64,000 bases of DNA from positions 179,751,501-179,815,500 of the forward strand of contig NC_134137.1 in assembly GCF_033958435.1 (NCBI RefSeq). Direction: 5' to 3'. This DNA comes from Carettochelys insculpta. Its lineage: Eukaryota; Chordata; Testudines; Carettochelyidae. A program made the position numbers and the translations under genes. Of the stretch, positions 1-10,539 are shown in pieces. Under the pieces are notes generated by a model. That model was not told the DNA's origin and searched no databases. It saw only the letters and a list, made by a program, of their open reading frames with translations. Within the stretch, counting starts at the first letter, position 1, and each line of letters begins with the position of its first letter.

Positions 1-600
1 AAACAGTTGTTCTCCTCCACCCCGCATGACTGCAACACACTATTATCAGTGGGTGGGGGAGGAGGGAAAACACACTCACCAGAAGTGCCCACTCCAGCAT
101 CCCGGTTTGCCTCCAAACCCTCCTCTAGAGATAAGAGGACAGGTTACAAGTTGAGAAACAGCTCCTGGCTTGCAGGATCTCTTCTGATTGGACCCTGCTT
201 TTGTTCAACTCTTCCTTGTACAGCAAATCAGACCCCACTTCATCATCCTGCCAAGCAACACTGTTCAATGAGGAGTCGATGCATCTTCTGATGAATGAGG
301 TTGCATCTGTGCCCAGAATAGCATGAAATTCATCATAACAGAAGCTTTTATTGGGAGATGCCCCCGACCAACCATTAGCTTCTTTGCACTTTTGGTAGCT
401 TTGCCTCAGTTCCTTGATTTTAAACACAGCACTGATGAGCATCCCTGGCATACCCTTTCAGAATCATGCCTTGTAATATCTTTGCATAAATATCAGCATT
501 TTTTTCCTGGTTTTGAGCTGAAGGAAGATAGCTTCTCCCTGCCCCCCTCTCGTGATGAGGTCAAAGATCTCCTAATGGTTGCATGCTAGGGTTCGTTTGC
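1..600 (-). pseudogene. Myb/SANT-like DNA-binding gene fragment (Harbinger-associated)
   Basis: The minus strand from about 590 to 125 reads as a decayed Myb/SANT-like (trihelix-type) domain of the kind carried as the second gene of Harbinger transposons and copied many times in turtle genomes. A stretch with NADIYAKILQGM, then after a small frame break KIKELRQSYQKCKEANG and FHAILGTDAT, matches the expected order: first helices, a KIKELRQ-Y-K-KEANG helix, then an ELHAILG segment. Frames change near position 455 and no intact start is seen, so it is non-functional. The element may continue past the left edge. The family call is from recognised motifs; the link to Harbinger is inferred from the similar pair of genes at 31-34.5 kb. 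Confidence 0.6.
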
Positions 601-839
601 AACCCTGAGAACTCATGGCTACTAGTTGTGCTGCAGCTATCTGCTAGCCAAGCTGGCCAGAGAGGAAAGGAAATAAAATCAAAATTCTCAGGCTGATGAG
701 CACTGCTTCCTATCACCTACTTCATGCTCACCTGGAGAGCAGCAGAGGTGAAGCAATGACCAGAAAGGACACATTGAGGGGCAACGTGGGACAGTTTCAG
801 AGGCTTTAAAAAAAAAAACAAACCCTACTTTAATAACAC

Positions 840-1028
840 TGCCATCTGCACTTGTATAGGTCGACATTGTAAAATTGACTTCTAGGAGTTACTCCCGGTG
901 AATTCAGCATCACAAAAGTTGACCTTAGAGCCCCTGAAAATTAACCTATTGAGCACTGTGGTGAAGACTGATGGTTTATAAAAATTGACCCCTATATTCA
1001 ACTTAATCTTCTAGTGTAGACCTGACAC
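840..1028. repeat. Decayed Harbinger-like MITE
   Basis: The left end reads TGTATAGGTCGACATTG and the right end CTAGTGTAGACCTGAC, which are imperfect inverted termini of the TAGTGTAGACC type. Internal GTCGAC/GTTGACC-like words recur in the other copies at 3.15-3.79 kb and 16.85-17.14 kb. There is no coding capacity. Confidence 0.45.
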
Positions 1029-1171
1029 TTCCCTGTCCCACTTCCCTTTGGATATACAAAAATCATCAATTAAATGTGAGGTTGTCCAGGAGAATCAGTT
1101 TTTTAGTTGCCCCAAATTCTCATGCCAATCCTGTGCATAATACAGTGATCATAGCATACATGGGGCATTAA

Positions 1172-1682
1172 GGCTGTGTCTACACTTAGAGAAGACTTCA
1201 CAATAGCCATGTGAATGGCGATTTCACAGAACACTAATGAGGTGCTGAAATGCATATTCAGCGCCTCATTAGCATGCCACCAGCCACCACACTTCAAAAT
1301 GGCTACTTTTCACTCCCGCCTGGCTCGTCCAGACGGGGGTCCTTTTTGAATGGACCCCGCCAACTTTGAAATATCTGCTTTTCGCTCCTGCACGGCTCAT
1401 CCAAATGGGGGTCCTTTTTGAAAAGACCCCACCAACTTTGAAATCCCCTTATCTTTAAAATCTGCTGATAGGAATAAGGGGATTTCGAAGTTGGCAGGGT
1501 CCTTTCAAGAAGGACCCCCATCTGGATGAGCAGCGTGGGAATGAAAAGTGGCCATTTCGAAGTGCCGTGGCTTGCGACATACTAATGAGGTGCTGAATAT
1601 GCATTTCAGTGCCTCATTAGTATTCTTCAAAATGGCCATTAGCATGACTATTTCGAAGTTTTTTCCAAGTGTAGACACGGTC
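1172..1682. mobile_element. Palindromic foldback MITE, TAA target duplication
   Basis: The left end GGCTGTGTCTACACTTAG and the complement of the right end GACCGTGTCTACACTTGG form terminal inverted repeats. Inverted matches continue inward (CTAATGAGGTGCTGAA, GCCTCATTAG, CCAACTTTGAAAT against ATTTCGAAGTTGG), so nearly the whole 0.5 kb can fold into one hairpin centred near 1,455. TAA flanks both ends, as expected for a Harbinger-type 3-bp duplication. It has no transposase. Left-arm segments at about 1,320-1,365 and 1,385-1,440 are also duplicated in tandem. Confidence 0.7.
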
Positions 1683-1689
1683 TAAATTT

Positions 1690-3148
1690 ATTACATGCAC
1701 TTGCAACTATGAAAGATGTTATGGCCATGTCCGTGGAAAGGGTAGTAAAGTTTATACCGCTTCTGCTCATGTAACAGTTTCACAGACAGAGGTCTCCACA
1801 GTTGTTTGTTAGCAGCATTCAACGGACACAAATCACAAAGAAAGTTTATTTAAAGGTTTCACTACCCCCATATTGACCAGAACTTATAAATAGACTGAGA
1901 TCTCATCTATAAGTAGACCAATACTAGTTCTGAAGCACATTACCCACACTGACCTTGCTTCCCCTTTCTCTTCATCAACCTCTCAGCTCTCTCTTCTTAG
2001 AGGATCTTTTGTATGTGGAACAAATGAAGCCATTCCAGGCACAGATTTCTTCAGGTCACCATATAAGGGCTCTAAAAAGGGAGAAGGCTAGGCAGGAGAG
2101 TCCCCTTAAATCAATATTTACTCCATGTAGGAGAGCCTCACCATTGTAATTATATCTAGCGAGTGGCAGAGCACTCCTCCAAGGACATGCTCATTTAGGA
2201 GAATACTAATATTCCTAGTCTGAAAGAAGTCCACAGTTCAGTCTTTTATCAATCATGTAAAATTAGAGCAGGGTCAAGCAAGCATAAAAAAGTGAAAGGA
2301 AGGGACAGAGCGGACGTGTTTCTTATGCAAGTTACAAAAACCACCAAACAGTCAACAGTGAGGGAGGGCATTGAACAGGAATCTGTCAGTTTCTGTGCTT
2401 AAAAGCACTGTAGCATGGAAACAGGCAATAAAAGCCATTCAGTTCCAAAAAGAGCCAATGTACTCTAGCTCTGTGGCAAATTGGACCTGAATTCTGTGGC
2501 AAGGGACCCCGGCGTTTAACTATTCTGGCAACATATTCTGTGGCTGTCTGGAAATTCTGCAGCAACTTCAGATAAAGCATTTGCAAGACTGGCGCTTCAT
2601 AAAAATTGATCACGCAAATTCTCAAGTATTTTAAAACTAGAAATGTCTAATAATAGAAATTTACATTAAAGATTTTTTCAATTACCTAAATACTGTAATT
2701 CCTTTGCTACTTTGATATTAAATCCAATGCAAGTTTTCACTGTGCTGGATTTTTAAATTGACATTAAACCTGTAGCAGGGTGAATCAATTAAATAAGAAC
2801 AAAGTTAAAAGAACACAAGGTTTTTAAACTGTCAGTGCAGTCTTTGGGGGTGGAGGAAAGAAACCTGGGGGTGAGGGTTGGTGGGGGGAAGCAGACAGCC
2901 ATTCTATACAATTAACTTTTTCCAGGTGTGAAAGATCAGCCCACCAATAGGAATCAGAGCAGAATGGATGGATCTCTACTCTGTTTAAGCAACTGAAAGG
3001 TGAAGAGTGAAGTAGAAGGGATAAGGAGGGGAAAAAGCAGCCAAAACAAGAAAAGACGCAGGTGGCCAAGAAAGGCCTCCTCAAGCCGCACTTCTTCCCA
3101 AAAGCCCTATGAGAATGGAGAGAAGATACACACAAAATATTCAGGGCA
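1690..3148. other. AT-rich non-coding, no gene seen
   Basis: This is unique-looking intronic sequence. Short open frames here have no recognisable domain, and no repeat boundary could be supported. Confidence 0.5.
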
Positions 3149-3790
3149 AGTTTACAGTACAAAATTAAGTCAACTGAAGTTATATTGATGTACAATCACT
3201 TCAGTAATTAAATTGGTTTGACATGCCCACGCTACAGATTGAACCTCTCTCATCCGGCATACTCAGGACCTGACCGATACTGAACAAGAGAATTTGCCAG
3301 GCCACTGGAGGTTAATATTTTCTACCACAATGCCAACACTTCACGCTTACTATGCTCTTAGAAGACATTTAGGGGTAAATTACAGCTAAATACCAATGCA
3401 GAACACTGACAGCCAACACAGGTGTGTGTAAACAAACTTTATGGAACATGGGAAACTTGGCCACACCCATGATAAATGGTAATCCAGCCGATGACCGAAT
3501 TACACCGAATTACGGAGTTTGCCAGACTAGAAATTTCCAAATCAGAGAGGTTCAACCTGCAGTGTCTTCTGTCTGCTGTGCACATCCTCACCAGGAGCAC
3601 TTGCACTGATTTAACTGCCATTGGCAGCTCACTATATGCAGAATCTACATTAACACTATGCTAACTACATAAACCTCAGTGGTAGCCCTCTTGCAGGGGT
3701 GGACTTATTAGGTCAATGTACTGAACAACTTGCATTGGTGGGAACAACTTTGACATAAGTTGCCTTACACTGATGTAGACCAGACTTTAA
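3149..3790. mobile_element. Harbinger-like MITE interrupted by a Tigger-like MITE
   Basis: The outer element begins near GTTTACAGTACAAAATTAAG with GTCAACTGAAGTTATATTG and ends near GCCTTACACTGATGTAGACC, the usual pattern of turtle Harbinger MITEs. Between them, at about 3236-3570, lies an element with termini GATTGAACCTCTCTCATCCGGCA and its inverse AGAGAGGTTCAACCTGCA, which is a Tigger/pogo-like MITE. A second copy of the inner element is at 40,548-40,845. Neither element codes for a protein. Confidence 0.6.
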
Positions 3791-3799
3791 TGTTAGGGT

Positions 3800-4505
3800 G
3801 AGAATTATATCTGAATTTCTTTCAGCTAACAATGCAATAAATACAAGACATTTAAAGTCAACGGCCATGCCTGATTAAATTATAAAAAAAGTTTCCACCA
3901 TAACTGTTGTTACAATTCAAGTTATATATGGTTGGATCCTTAACAATTAAGCTTTGGCTTTGTTTTGAAAATATGAGGCAAATATATATAGGCTTTATTT
4001 AAATGATTGTATTTTTCAAATATACAGTGTTTTTTAAAAAGTTAATTTTTATTTCAGATTTCTTAGAAAGGGGATTGTTAAAATTAGTCTGTTTAATTTT
4101 TTTAGTAATTTTTTAAATGGGAAGTCCATTAAGTGTATTTTTTTTTCTTATCCCTATAAACTCTTAGCATTTGCTATGTTTTATCAAAAAAAAAAAAAAG
4201 TTTTGGGCAATCTGGTTTCAAACAACATTTTCTTCTAATTTTCCAAACCTTGAACGGCTTTAGCTGCACCAAATCAGAGGATTACTTCATATTTTTCCAT
4301 TTTATCTACTTTGTGCAAGCAATCATGTTCAAGGTTCAACCTATTTCTCGAGCTCATCTCAGTTCACTTTCTTTCATCATTTACTCTATTATATCAGCTT
4401 TGAGGACTGTACTTGATTTGGTGATTGTCTCTTTCTTACAGTTTTATGTGGCACAACCTTTTTTCCTGGCACAACCAAGCCCTTTTGTTGATTTAAGTTA
4501 TAAGA
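3800..4505. other. AT-rich non-coding, no gene seen
   Basis: This stretch holds many T-runs and A-runs (for example around 4,140 and 4,186) and no recognisable coding or repeat family. Confidence 0.5.
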
Positions 4506-4629
4506 AGAATCATAGAAACACTATAACTGGAAAGGACCTCAAGAGGTCATCAAGTCCAGTTCCCTGTCCTCTTGGCAGGACCAAACATCATCTTGATCAT
4601 GCCTGATAAGGTGTCTGTCTAACTTGCTC

Positions 4630-5028
4630 TTAAATAAATACCTCCAGCAATGAAGATTCCATAACCTCCCTAGGTAACTTATTGCAGTGTTTAACCACCC
4701 TGACAGTTAGGAAGTTTTTCCTGATGTGCAATCTAAACCTCCCTTGCTGCAGTTTAAGCCCATTGTTCCGTGTCCTATCCTCAGGGGCCAAGGAGAATAA
4801 TTTTTCTCTCTTCTCCTCGTAACCCTCTTTGAGGTACTTAAAAACCACTATCATGTCCCCTCTAAATCTTCTCTTTACTAAACTAACCAAGCCCAGTTCT
4901 TTCAGTCTTCCCTCACAGCTCATGTTCTCTAGACCTTTAATAATTTTCGTTGCTCTTCTCTGGACCTTTTTCAGTTTCCCTACATCCTTCTCGAAATGTA
5001 GTGCCCAGAACTTAACACAATACTCCAA
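4630..5028 (-). pseudogene. CR1 reverse transcriptase, C-terminal part
   Basis: The 132-residue frame contains [19 protein letters not shown] and [20 protein letters not shown], then [13 protein letters not shown] and [20 protein letters not shown]. This is the conserved tail of CR1/L2-type RTs after the catalytic domain. It is one of the best-kept parts of the element. The frame ends close to the expected CR1 ORF2 stop; upstream the protein is broken by frameshifts. Confidence 0.85.
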
Positions 5029-5810
5029 CGCCTAATGAGCACTGAGTAGAACGGAAGAATGACTTCTTGTGTCTTGCTCACAACACTCCTGTTAATACAT
5101 CCCAGAATCATGTTGCTTTTTTGGCAACAGCATCACTCTGTTGACTCATACTTAGCTTGTTGTCCACCATGACCCTGAGTCCCTTTCTGCAGTACTCCTT
5201 CCTAGGCAGCTGTTTCCCATTCTATATGTATGAAGCTGATTGTTTCTTCATAGGTGGAGTACTTTGCATTTGTCCTTATTAAACTTCATCCTGTTTTTTA
5301 CCTCAGACCATTTCCCAGTTTGTCCAGATCATTCTGAATTACGAGCCTATCCTTCAAAGCAATTGCAACACCTCACAGCTTGGTATCATCTGCAAAGCAT
5401 GAGCATACTCTCTATGCCAATATCTACATCACTGATGAGGATACTGAATACAACTGGTCCCAAAACAGATACCTGTGGAACCCCACTTGTTATGCCCTTC
5501 TAGCATGACTACAAACCATTAATAACTACTCTCTGAGAATGGTTACCCAGCCAGTTATGCACCCATCTTATAGTGGCCCCATCTGAGTTATATTTGCTTA
5601 CTTGATTGATAAGAAGATCATGCAAGACCCTTGTCAAATGCCTTGCTAAAGTCTAGGTACACCGCATCCTCTGCCTCTCCCTTATCCACAAGGCTTATTA
5701 TCCTGTCAAACAAAGCTATCAGAGTGGTCTGGCATGATTTGTTCTTTACAAATCCATGCTGGATGTTACCTATCACCTTATTTACATCCAGATGTTTGCA
5801 GATGAATTCC

Positions 5811-6026
5811 TCAATTATCTGGCCCAGTATCTTTCCCGGTACAGAAATTAAACCAACTGGTCTGTGGTTTCCTACGTTGTTCTTTTTTTCCTTTTTTATA
5901 CACGAGCACTATGTTTGTCCTTTTCCAATCTTCTGGAATCTCTCCTAACTTCAAGGACTTTTCAAAGGTAATAGCTAAAGGCTCAGAAACCTCTTCTACC
6001 AGCTCCTTAAGTATTCTAGGATGCAT
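5811..6026 (-). pseudogene. CR1 reverse transcriptase, N-terminal core fragment
   Basis: The frame starts [19 protein letters not shown] and continues with [20 protein letters not shown], the first RT blocks (H-P-L, then PEDW-K-A-V-PI-KKG) of CR1 ORF2. A frameshift follows; the homologous sequence continues in other frames toward 5,240, including the region with VVWHDLF-like shadows on the other strand. Non-functional. Confidence 0.8.
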
Positions 6027-6432
6027 TTCATCAGGCCCTGGGGACTTGAAGACATCTAGTTTTTCTAAGTAATTTTTAACTTGTTTCTTTATGTATTTTA
6101 TCCTCTAAACCTACCCCCTTCCCACTAGCATGCGCTATGTTAGGCATTTCTGCACTGGCCTTCTTGGTGAAGACCAAAACAAAGAAGTCATTAAGCACCT
6201 CCGCCATTTCCAAGTTTCCTGATACTGTTGCTCCCTCCTCACTAAGTCGTGGGCCTACCCGTCCTTGGTCTTCCTCTTGTTTCTAATATATTTTTAGAAT
6301 GACTTCTGGTTACCCTTTATGTGTCTAGCTAATTTGAACTTGGTCTGTGCCTTGGCCTTTCTAATCTTGCCCCTGCATACACACATTGTTTAAATATATA
6401 CATCTTTTGTAATTTCTCCTACTTTCCACTTT

Positions 6433-6822
6433 TTATACAACTCCTTTTTTAATTTTGAGGTCATGCAAGATCTCCTGGCTAAGCCAAGGTGGTCTTTCAC
6501 CATACTTTCTAGCTCTCCTATGCTTTTTGGGCCCTCTCTGCTTACTTATAGTTTGCTCTTGGGCCCTTAATACTGTTCCTTTGAAAAACTGCCCATTCTC
6601 CTCAGTTGTTTTTACTCTTAATCTTACTTCCCAGGGGACCTTACCTACCAGCTCTCTGAGTTTACCAAATTTTGCTTTCCTGAAATCTATTGTCTCTATT
6701 TTGCTGCTCTCCCTTTCACTATTGCTTGGAATCATGAACTCTATGATGTCGTGGTCACTTTCTCCCAAGCTACCTTCCACTTTCAAATTCTCAGTAAGTT
6801 CCTCCCTATTTGTTAAAACCAA
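6433..6822 (-). pseudogene. CR1 ORF2 linker between endonuclease and RT
   Basis: [20 protein letters not shown], then [12 protein letters not shown] and [20 protein letters not shown], is the region after the APE-type endonuclease in CR1. The SDHD motif is the last catalytic block of the endonuclease fold. The frame continues to [16 protein letters not shown] and then stops. Confidence 0.82.
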
Positions 6823-6933
6823 ATCTAGAACTGCTCCCCCCCAGTAGCTTTTTCCAGCTTCTGAAATAAAAAATTGTCATCCATGCAGTCCAAAAACTTT
6901 CTGGATATTCTGTGCCTCACTGTGTTAAGTTTC

Positions 6934-7164
6934 TCAACATATCTCTGGACAGTTGAAGTCCCTCATCACCACTAAGTCCTGTGTTTTGGATAATTCTGTT
7001 AATTGTTTAGAGAAAGTCTTATCCACCTCTCCTACCTGGCTAGGTGGTCTATAGCAGACCTCTATCACGACATCACCCTTTTTTTTTACCCCTTTTAACT
7101 TAACCCAGAGACTCTCAACATGTCTATCTCCTGCATCCATCTCCATCTCAGTCCAGGTGCGCAT
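6934..7164 (-). pseudogene. CR1 APE-type endonuclease fragment
   Basis: ESLWVKLKG followed by VIEVCYRPPSQVGEVDKTF and [11 protein letters not shown] matches the middle of CR1 endonucleases, where GDFN carries the catalytic Asp and Asn. Here the Gly is replaced (RDFN), and the following Pro-Glu-Ile keeps the family pattern. Confidence 0.8.
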
Positions 7165-7684
7165 ATTTTTGCCAGATAAGGCAGCACCTCCTCCCTGCTT
7201 ACCATGCCTATCCTTCCTGAGTAAGGTATGCCCTTCTATACCAATCGTGTATTATCCCACTAAGATTCTGTGATGTCAATTATATCATAGTTGTGTTTGT
7301 TTATTAGGATTGCAAGTTTTTCCTGCTTATTATCCATGATTCTTGCATTTGTATATAGGTATCTAAGCTACTGATTTGCTTTTGTCCCCCCAGTTCTGCC
7401 TAGTCCCTCTTTTTTCTCTGCTATTATACCCCATGACCACTCCCATTTCCAGCCCAACTCCCAGGTCTCCAGGTTTTTTACTCACCTGTGGGCTTTGGTC
7501 ACCTGTCCTCATCAAACCTAGTTTAAAGTGCTCCTCACAAGGTTAGCCAATCTTGATCCAAACACATCCTTCCCATTTATCAGAAGGTGAATTCCATCTC
7601 TGCTTAGCAGTCCTTCATGGAACAGCAACCCGTGATTGAGGAAGTCAAAGCCCTCCCAGCAACACTGTCCTCGCAGCCAGGCAT

Positions 7685-8086
7685 TCACCTCCAGAATGCA
7701 CCTGGGCCCCTACCCTGAACAGGAAGGACTGAGAAGAACGCCACTTGTGCTCCCAAGTCCTTTACCCCTACTCTCAGAGCAAAAATTGATTTGCTCAAGG
7801 TTACAGTATCATTCATGCCCACATGGATGAGCAGCATGGGATAGTAGTCAGTAGGCCGGATAATCCTTGTCAATACCTCCGTAACCTCTCAGATACGGGC
7901 TGCTCCTGGCAGGCAGCATACTTCCCAGGATGACATGTCAGGGTGACAGATGGGGGCTTCCGCCCCCCTCAGAAGAGAATCTTCTACCACCACTACCCTA
8001 CGTTTCTCTCTCTCACAGTGGTCGATGCAGACCTCCCAGCCCTGAAGAAGCTCCATATTGAATTTGGTGGTTGTAGCTCTTACCAT
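7685..8086 (-). pseudogene. CR1 ORF1 esterase-like domain fragment
   Basis: The frames 8086-7889 and 7873-7685 together carry RRVVVVEDSLLRGAEAPICH, EVCCLPGAARI, RPTDYYPMLLIHVGMNDT and DLGAQVAFFSVLPVQGRG. This is the order of the SGNH/GDSL-type esterase domain encoded by CR1 ORF1. The nucleophile block is usually GDS; here it is EDS, so the Ser is kept but the Gly is lost. A frame break separates the two parts near 7,880. The domain is thought to help the ORF1 protein act with membranes or lipids, but that role is not settled. Confidence 0.75.
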
Positions 8087-8129
8087 TTAGGAGTTCTTGA
8101 TCAAATGGACTCTCTAAAATAAATAGTAG

Positions 8130-9080
8130 ATTGGGGTGAACTCAGGAGGGACATAATCAGCTGCTGGATGTCATGATCACCCATCTCATTAAAACTGTTG
8201 AAATATGTTACTGTTGTAATGTATGCATTCTCACGTTTATATACAAATTAATGAAGTGTTTACATTCTACGTACTTATTTTCTTACACATGCCAAAAAGG
8301 GTTTTTTTCCTCCACATAAACAAAACCGAACTTTCATTCAGTTTGGATTACATTAGACAGGTTGGGGTACTCTGCTAATTGCAGGAACAAAAAGTTTGCT
8401 CACCTCTGTAGTAGGTACTTGTCATGGGAAACTACATTTTCTTTATATTGCCCAAAATCTCTTCTAAGTTTACACTCTGAAGGAAATACAGATTGGATGG
8501 TCATCAAATAATCTAAAAATTATTAGCGAGTTGCAGGGAATGATGGTGAATTTTTAACTATGGAACAACTTCACTACCATAAGTTCATGTGCCTGCATTA
8601 ATGAGTGAGAAATATACACCCTGCAATTGTTATATAACATTTAGGGCTGGATATACAAAGGGCTTAGATGGCAGCGCCCCGATTCATTCACAAAACCTCC
8701 AACTCAGTTGCCGCCAAATGCGTAAACTCACAGTGCCACAATGTTTTTTCAATAAAAGTTCCCTGGGTGCCTAAGTATCAACCTCTGAACATGGGCACTG
8801 TTGCCTCACTTTACATGTCTAGACACATCGGACCCAGTGCAATGCATGAACTGGAAGAAGAAAAAGTCAATCTGCCTAATTTGCTTGCAGGGCATGATCT
8901 GGTTCACATGCTCAGAGGTCACTTAACTCCATGGGGGGGGAAAAAAAAAAAAAGAAGTGGGAACAGCTCCCTCATAACTTTTAACCCAGTGGGTTAGAAC
9001 GCTCCCGAGACACAGATGGTCTCCTGTTCAGATCCCTTCCTCTGGCTGATGAGCAAGGACTATGAACAGCGATATGCCAT
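8130..9080. other. Non-coding, no gene seen
   Basis: Intronic sequence with a G-run then A-run at about 8,934-8,953. The open frames here lack any recognisable domain. Confidence 0.45.
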
Positions 9081-9088
9081 CTTTTAGG

Positions 9089-9597
9089 CTGGGGTCAGCA
9101 ACCAAAATAGCAATTCAGTAAACCAAATTCCAATTCAGTAAAAGTCTCGTTTCAAGAGCGGCAATGCTTGTGAATACAAGGCATTGCTTAATACATAAAG
9201 TCAAAACATGCTTTTTGTAACGTTTATTTTAAGAACAGCACACAAGACAATTATCTGTCATGCAATCCATGTTTTCTGCAGGACATTCACTAACTTTTTA
9301 TATATTCTATTTCCTTACACTTTCAGAGTTTGTTCAACTGTGTTACTGGCTTTCACACCCAAACAGTCTCTCTCTGGAGGACGGTGGGGGGAGTTATCCA
9401 ACATTTCAAGACCACATATCGTTTGCTCTTTAGATACGAGTTATTTGGGGGCCTTCAGATATTCACAGTTTATTGAAAATAATCAGGAGAGGTTTTTTGC
9501 TGTGTTTTGTTTTTCACTTTGCAATTATAGTGTTGGGAGCCACAAAGAAGTCCTTAAAGAGCCACATGCAGCTCCAGAGCTGCACATTGCAAACCCC
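9089..9597 (-). mobile_element. Non-autonomous hAT-like element
   Basis: The left end CTGGGGTCAGCAACC and the right end TTGCAAACCCCG are imperfect inverted termini of the hAT CAGGGGTCNGCAACC type. Flanking 8-mers CTTTTAGG and GTCTTAGG agree at 6 of 8 positions, as an old target duplication would. Near the right end GAGCCACATGCAGCTC is shared with the element at 50,544-51,536 in the opposite orientation, so the two are one family. Confidence 0.6.
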
Positions 9598-9712
9598 GTC
9601 TTAGGCAATTGCCCTAGCCAGCAGTCTACAACATCTTTTGATCTGGACCCCACTCCCAATCTTTCCTGTTGGAGCTGTTCCACTTGGGTAAACTGGAACT
9701 GTCAGACTAGAC

Positions 9713-10080
9713 TAATGGTCTCAAAACTGAGGGATGTATCATTAGGCAAGGAACAAGCCAAGCTGTACTATTCTACTTTCAATTGCTGGGCCACTTCCTA
9801 GTGTAGTAACTGAGAACATGCTGCTTTGAGAAAAGGAAGGTTCAGAAGATGTACGATAGGGCCCAGGCCACAGCAGGCAGGTAGGGAGTGCCATGCTTCG
9901 TGCCCCACTCCACCTCCAACCCAGCTCAGCCTCGAGGCCCCAGTCCACCATTACCCACAACTGCAGCTCTACCCCAAGCTTTGCTGCTGTGGAAGACTTG
10001 CCTGTGCAATAGGGTGGGGACAGGTGCAAATTCCATTACTGGTAAAGGGGTGTGTGAATGTAAAAGTCTCAGAACTACTG
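9713..10080. mobile_element. Short hAT-like element with 8-bp target duplication
   Basis: The sequence GACTAGAC occurs at 9705-9712 and again at 10081-10088. Between them the ends TAATGGTCTCAAAACTG and GTCTCAGAACTACTG are imperfect inverted repeats resembling hAT CAGTGGTTCTCAAACTG termini. The interior has no open hAT transposase. Bases 9738-9832 reappear inverted at 16,600-16,695, on the other side of the DIRS element. Confidence 0.6.
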
Positions 10081-10130
10081 GACTAGACCCTCAGTCTGGA
10101 GTACAGACCTCTTGTTCAAAAAAGAGAAAA

Positions 10131-10330
10131 GTTACTCACTTGTGTAGTAACGATGGTTCTTCGAGATGTGTCCCCGTGGGTGCTCCACCGTTGGTGTCGG
10201 GCTCGCCCCGGCGCCACAGATCGGAAACTTCTAGCAGTATCCGTCAGGTCACGCATGGGCCGATGTGCGCCTCTCCCCCGCGTGCTCTCGGCCACGTGCG
10301 CGATCCGGTCCCCGCCAGTTCCTTGACCAA
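10131..10330 (+). repeat. DIRS inverted terminal repeat, recombinase-side end
   Basis: From about 10,172 to 10,325 this pairs with 16,063-16,222 in inverse orientation (shared words CCCGTGGGTGCTCCACCG, GATCGGAAACTTCTAGCAGT, CTCGGCCACGTGCGC, CGCCAGTTCCTT). The outer 40 bases differ from the other end, as in DIRS elements with non-identical extensions. Confidence 0.88.
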
Positions 10331-10393
10331 CCGCCCCGGATGCTCCTGAAAAACAATGGACAGAGATCCGAAGCGGGGAGGACAGGCGGGTAG

Positions 10394-10500
10394 TGGAGCA
10401 CCCACGGGGACACATCTCGAAGAACCATCATTACTACACAAGTGAGTAACTTCTCTTTCTTCTTCGAGTGGTCCCCGTGGGTGCTCCACCATAGGTGACT
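10394..10500. repeat. DIRS internal complementary region
   Basis: Bases 10394-10450 are the near-perfect inverse of the left outer end 10131-10187, with a single mismatch in the CGATGG/TGATGG word. Bases 10451-10500 match the complement of the right outer end (TTCTTCGAGTGGTCCCCGTGG). The block therefore contains both outer ends joined, which is the expected template for closing the circular DNA in the DIRS cycle. The left half also forms a long hairpin with the terminus. Confidence 0.88.
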
Positions 10501-10539
10501 ACCCAGCAGTGAGCCCAAGTAAGGAGGTGGGTAATCGAG

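Larger units (their letters stand above)
4508..8125 (-). mobile_element. Nearly full-length CR1 LINE, inactive
   Basis: A 3.6 kb minus-strand CR1 retrotransposon. Its 3' end has the CR1 hallmark: minus-strand TTTCTATGATTCTT at 4,508. Reading 5' to 3' are an ORF1 esterase fragment (8086-7685), an endonuclease part (7164-6934), an endonuclease/RT linker (6822-6433), an RT core (6026-5811) and the RT C-terminal tail (5028-4630). Frameshifts and stops separate these pieces. CR1 elements prime reverse transcription at their 3' tail and are usually 5'-truncated, so this length is well above the usual remnant. Confidence 0.88.

Noticed and set aside
9208..9801. A 197-codon plus-strand frame
   Set aside because: It spans two hAT-like elements and their junction; composition and content do not fit a gene.
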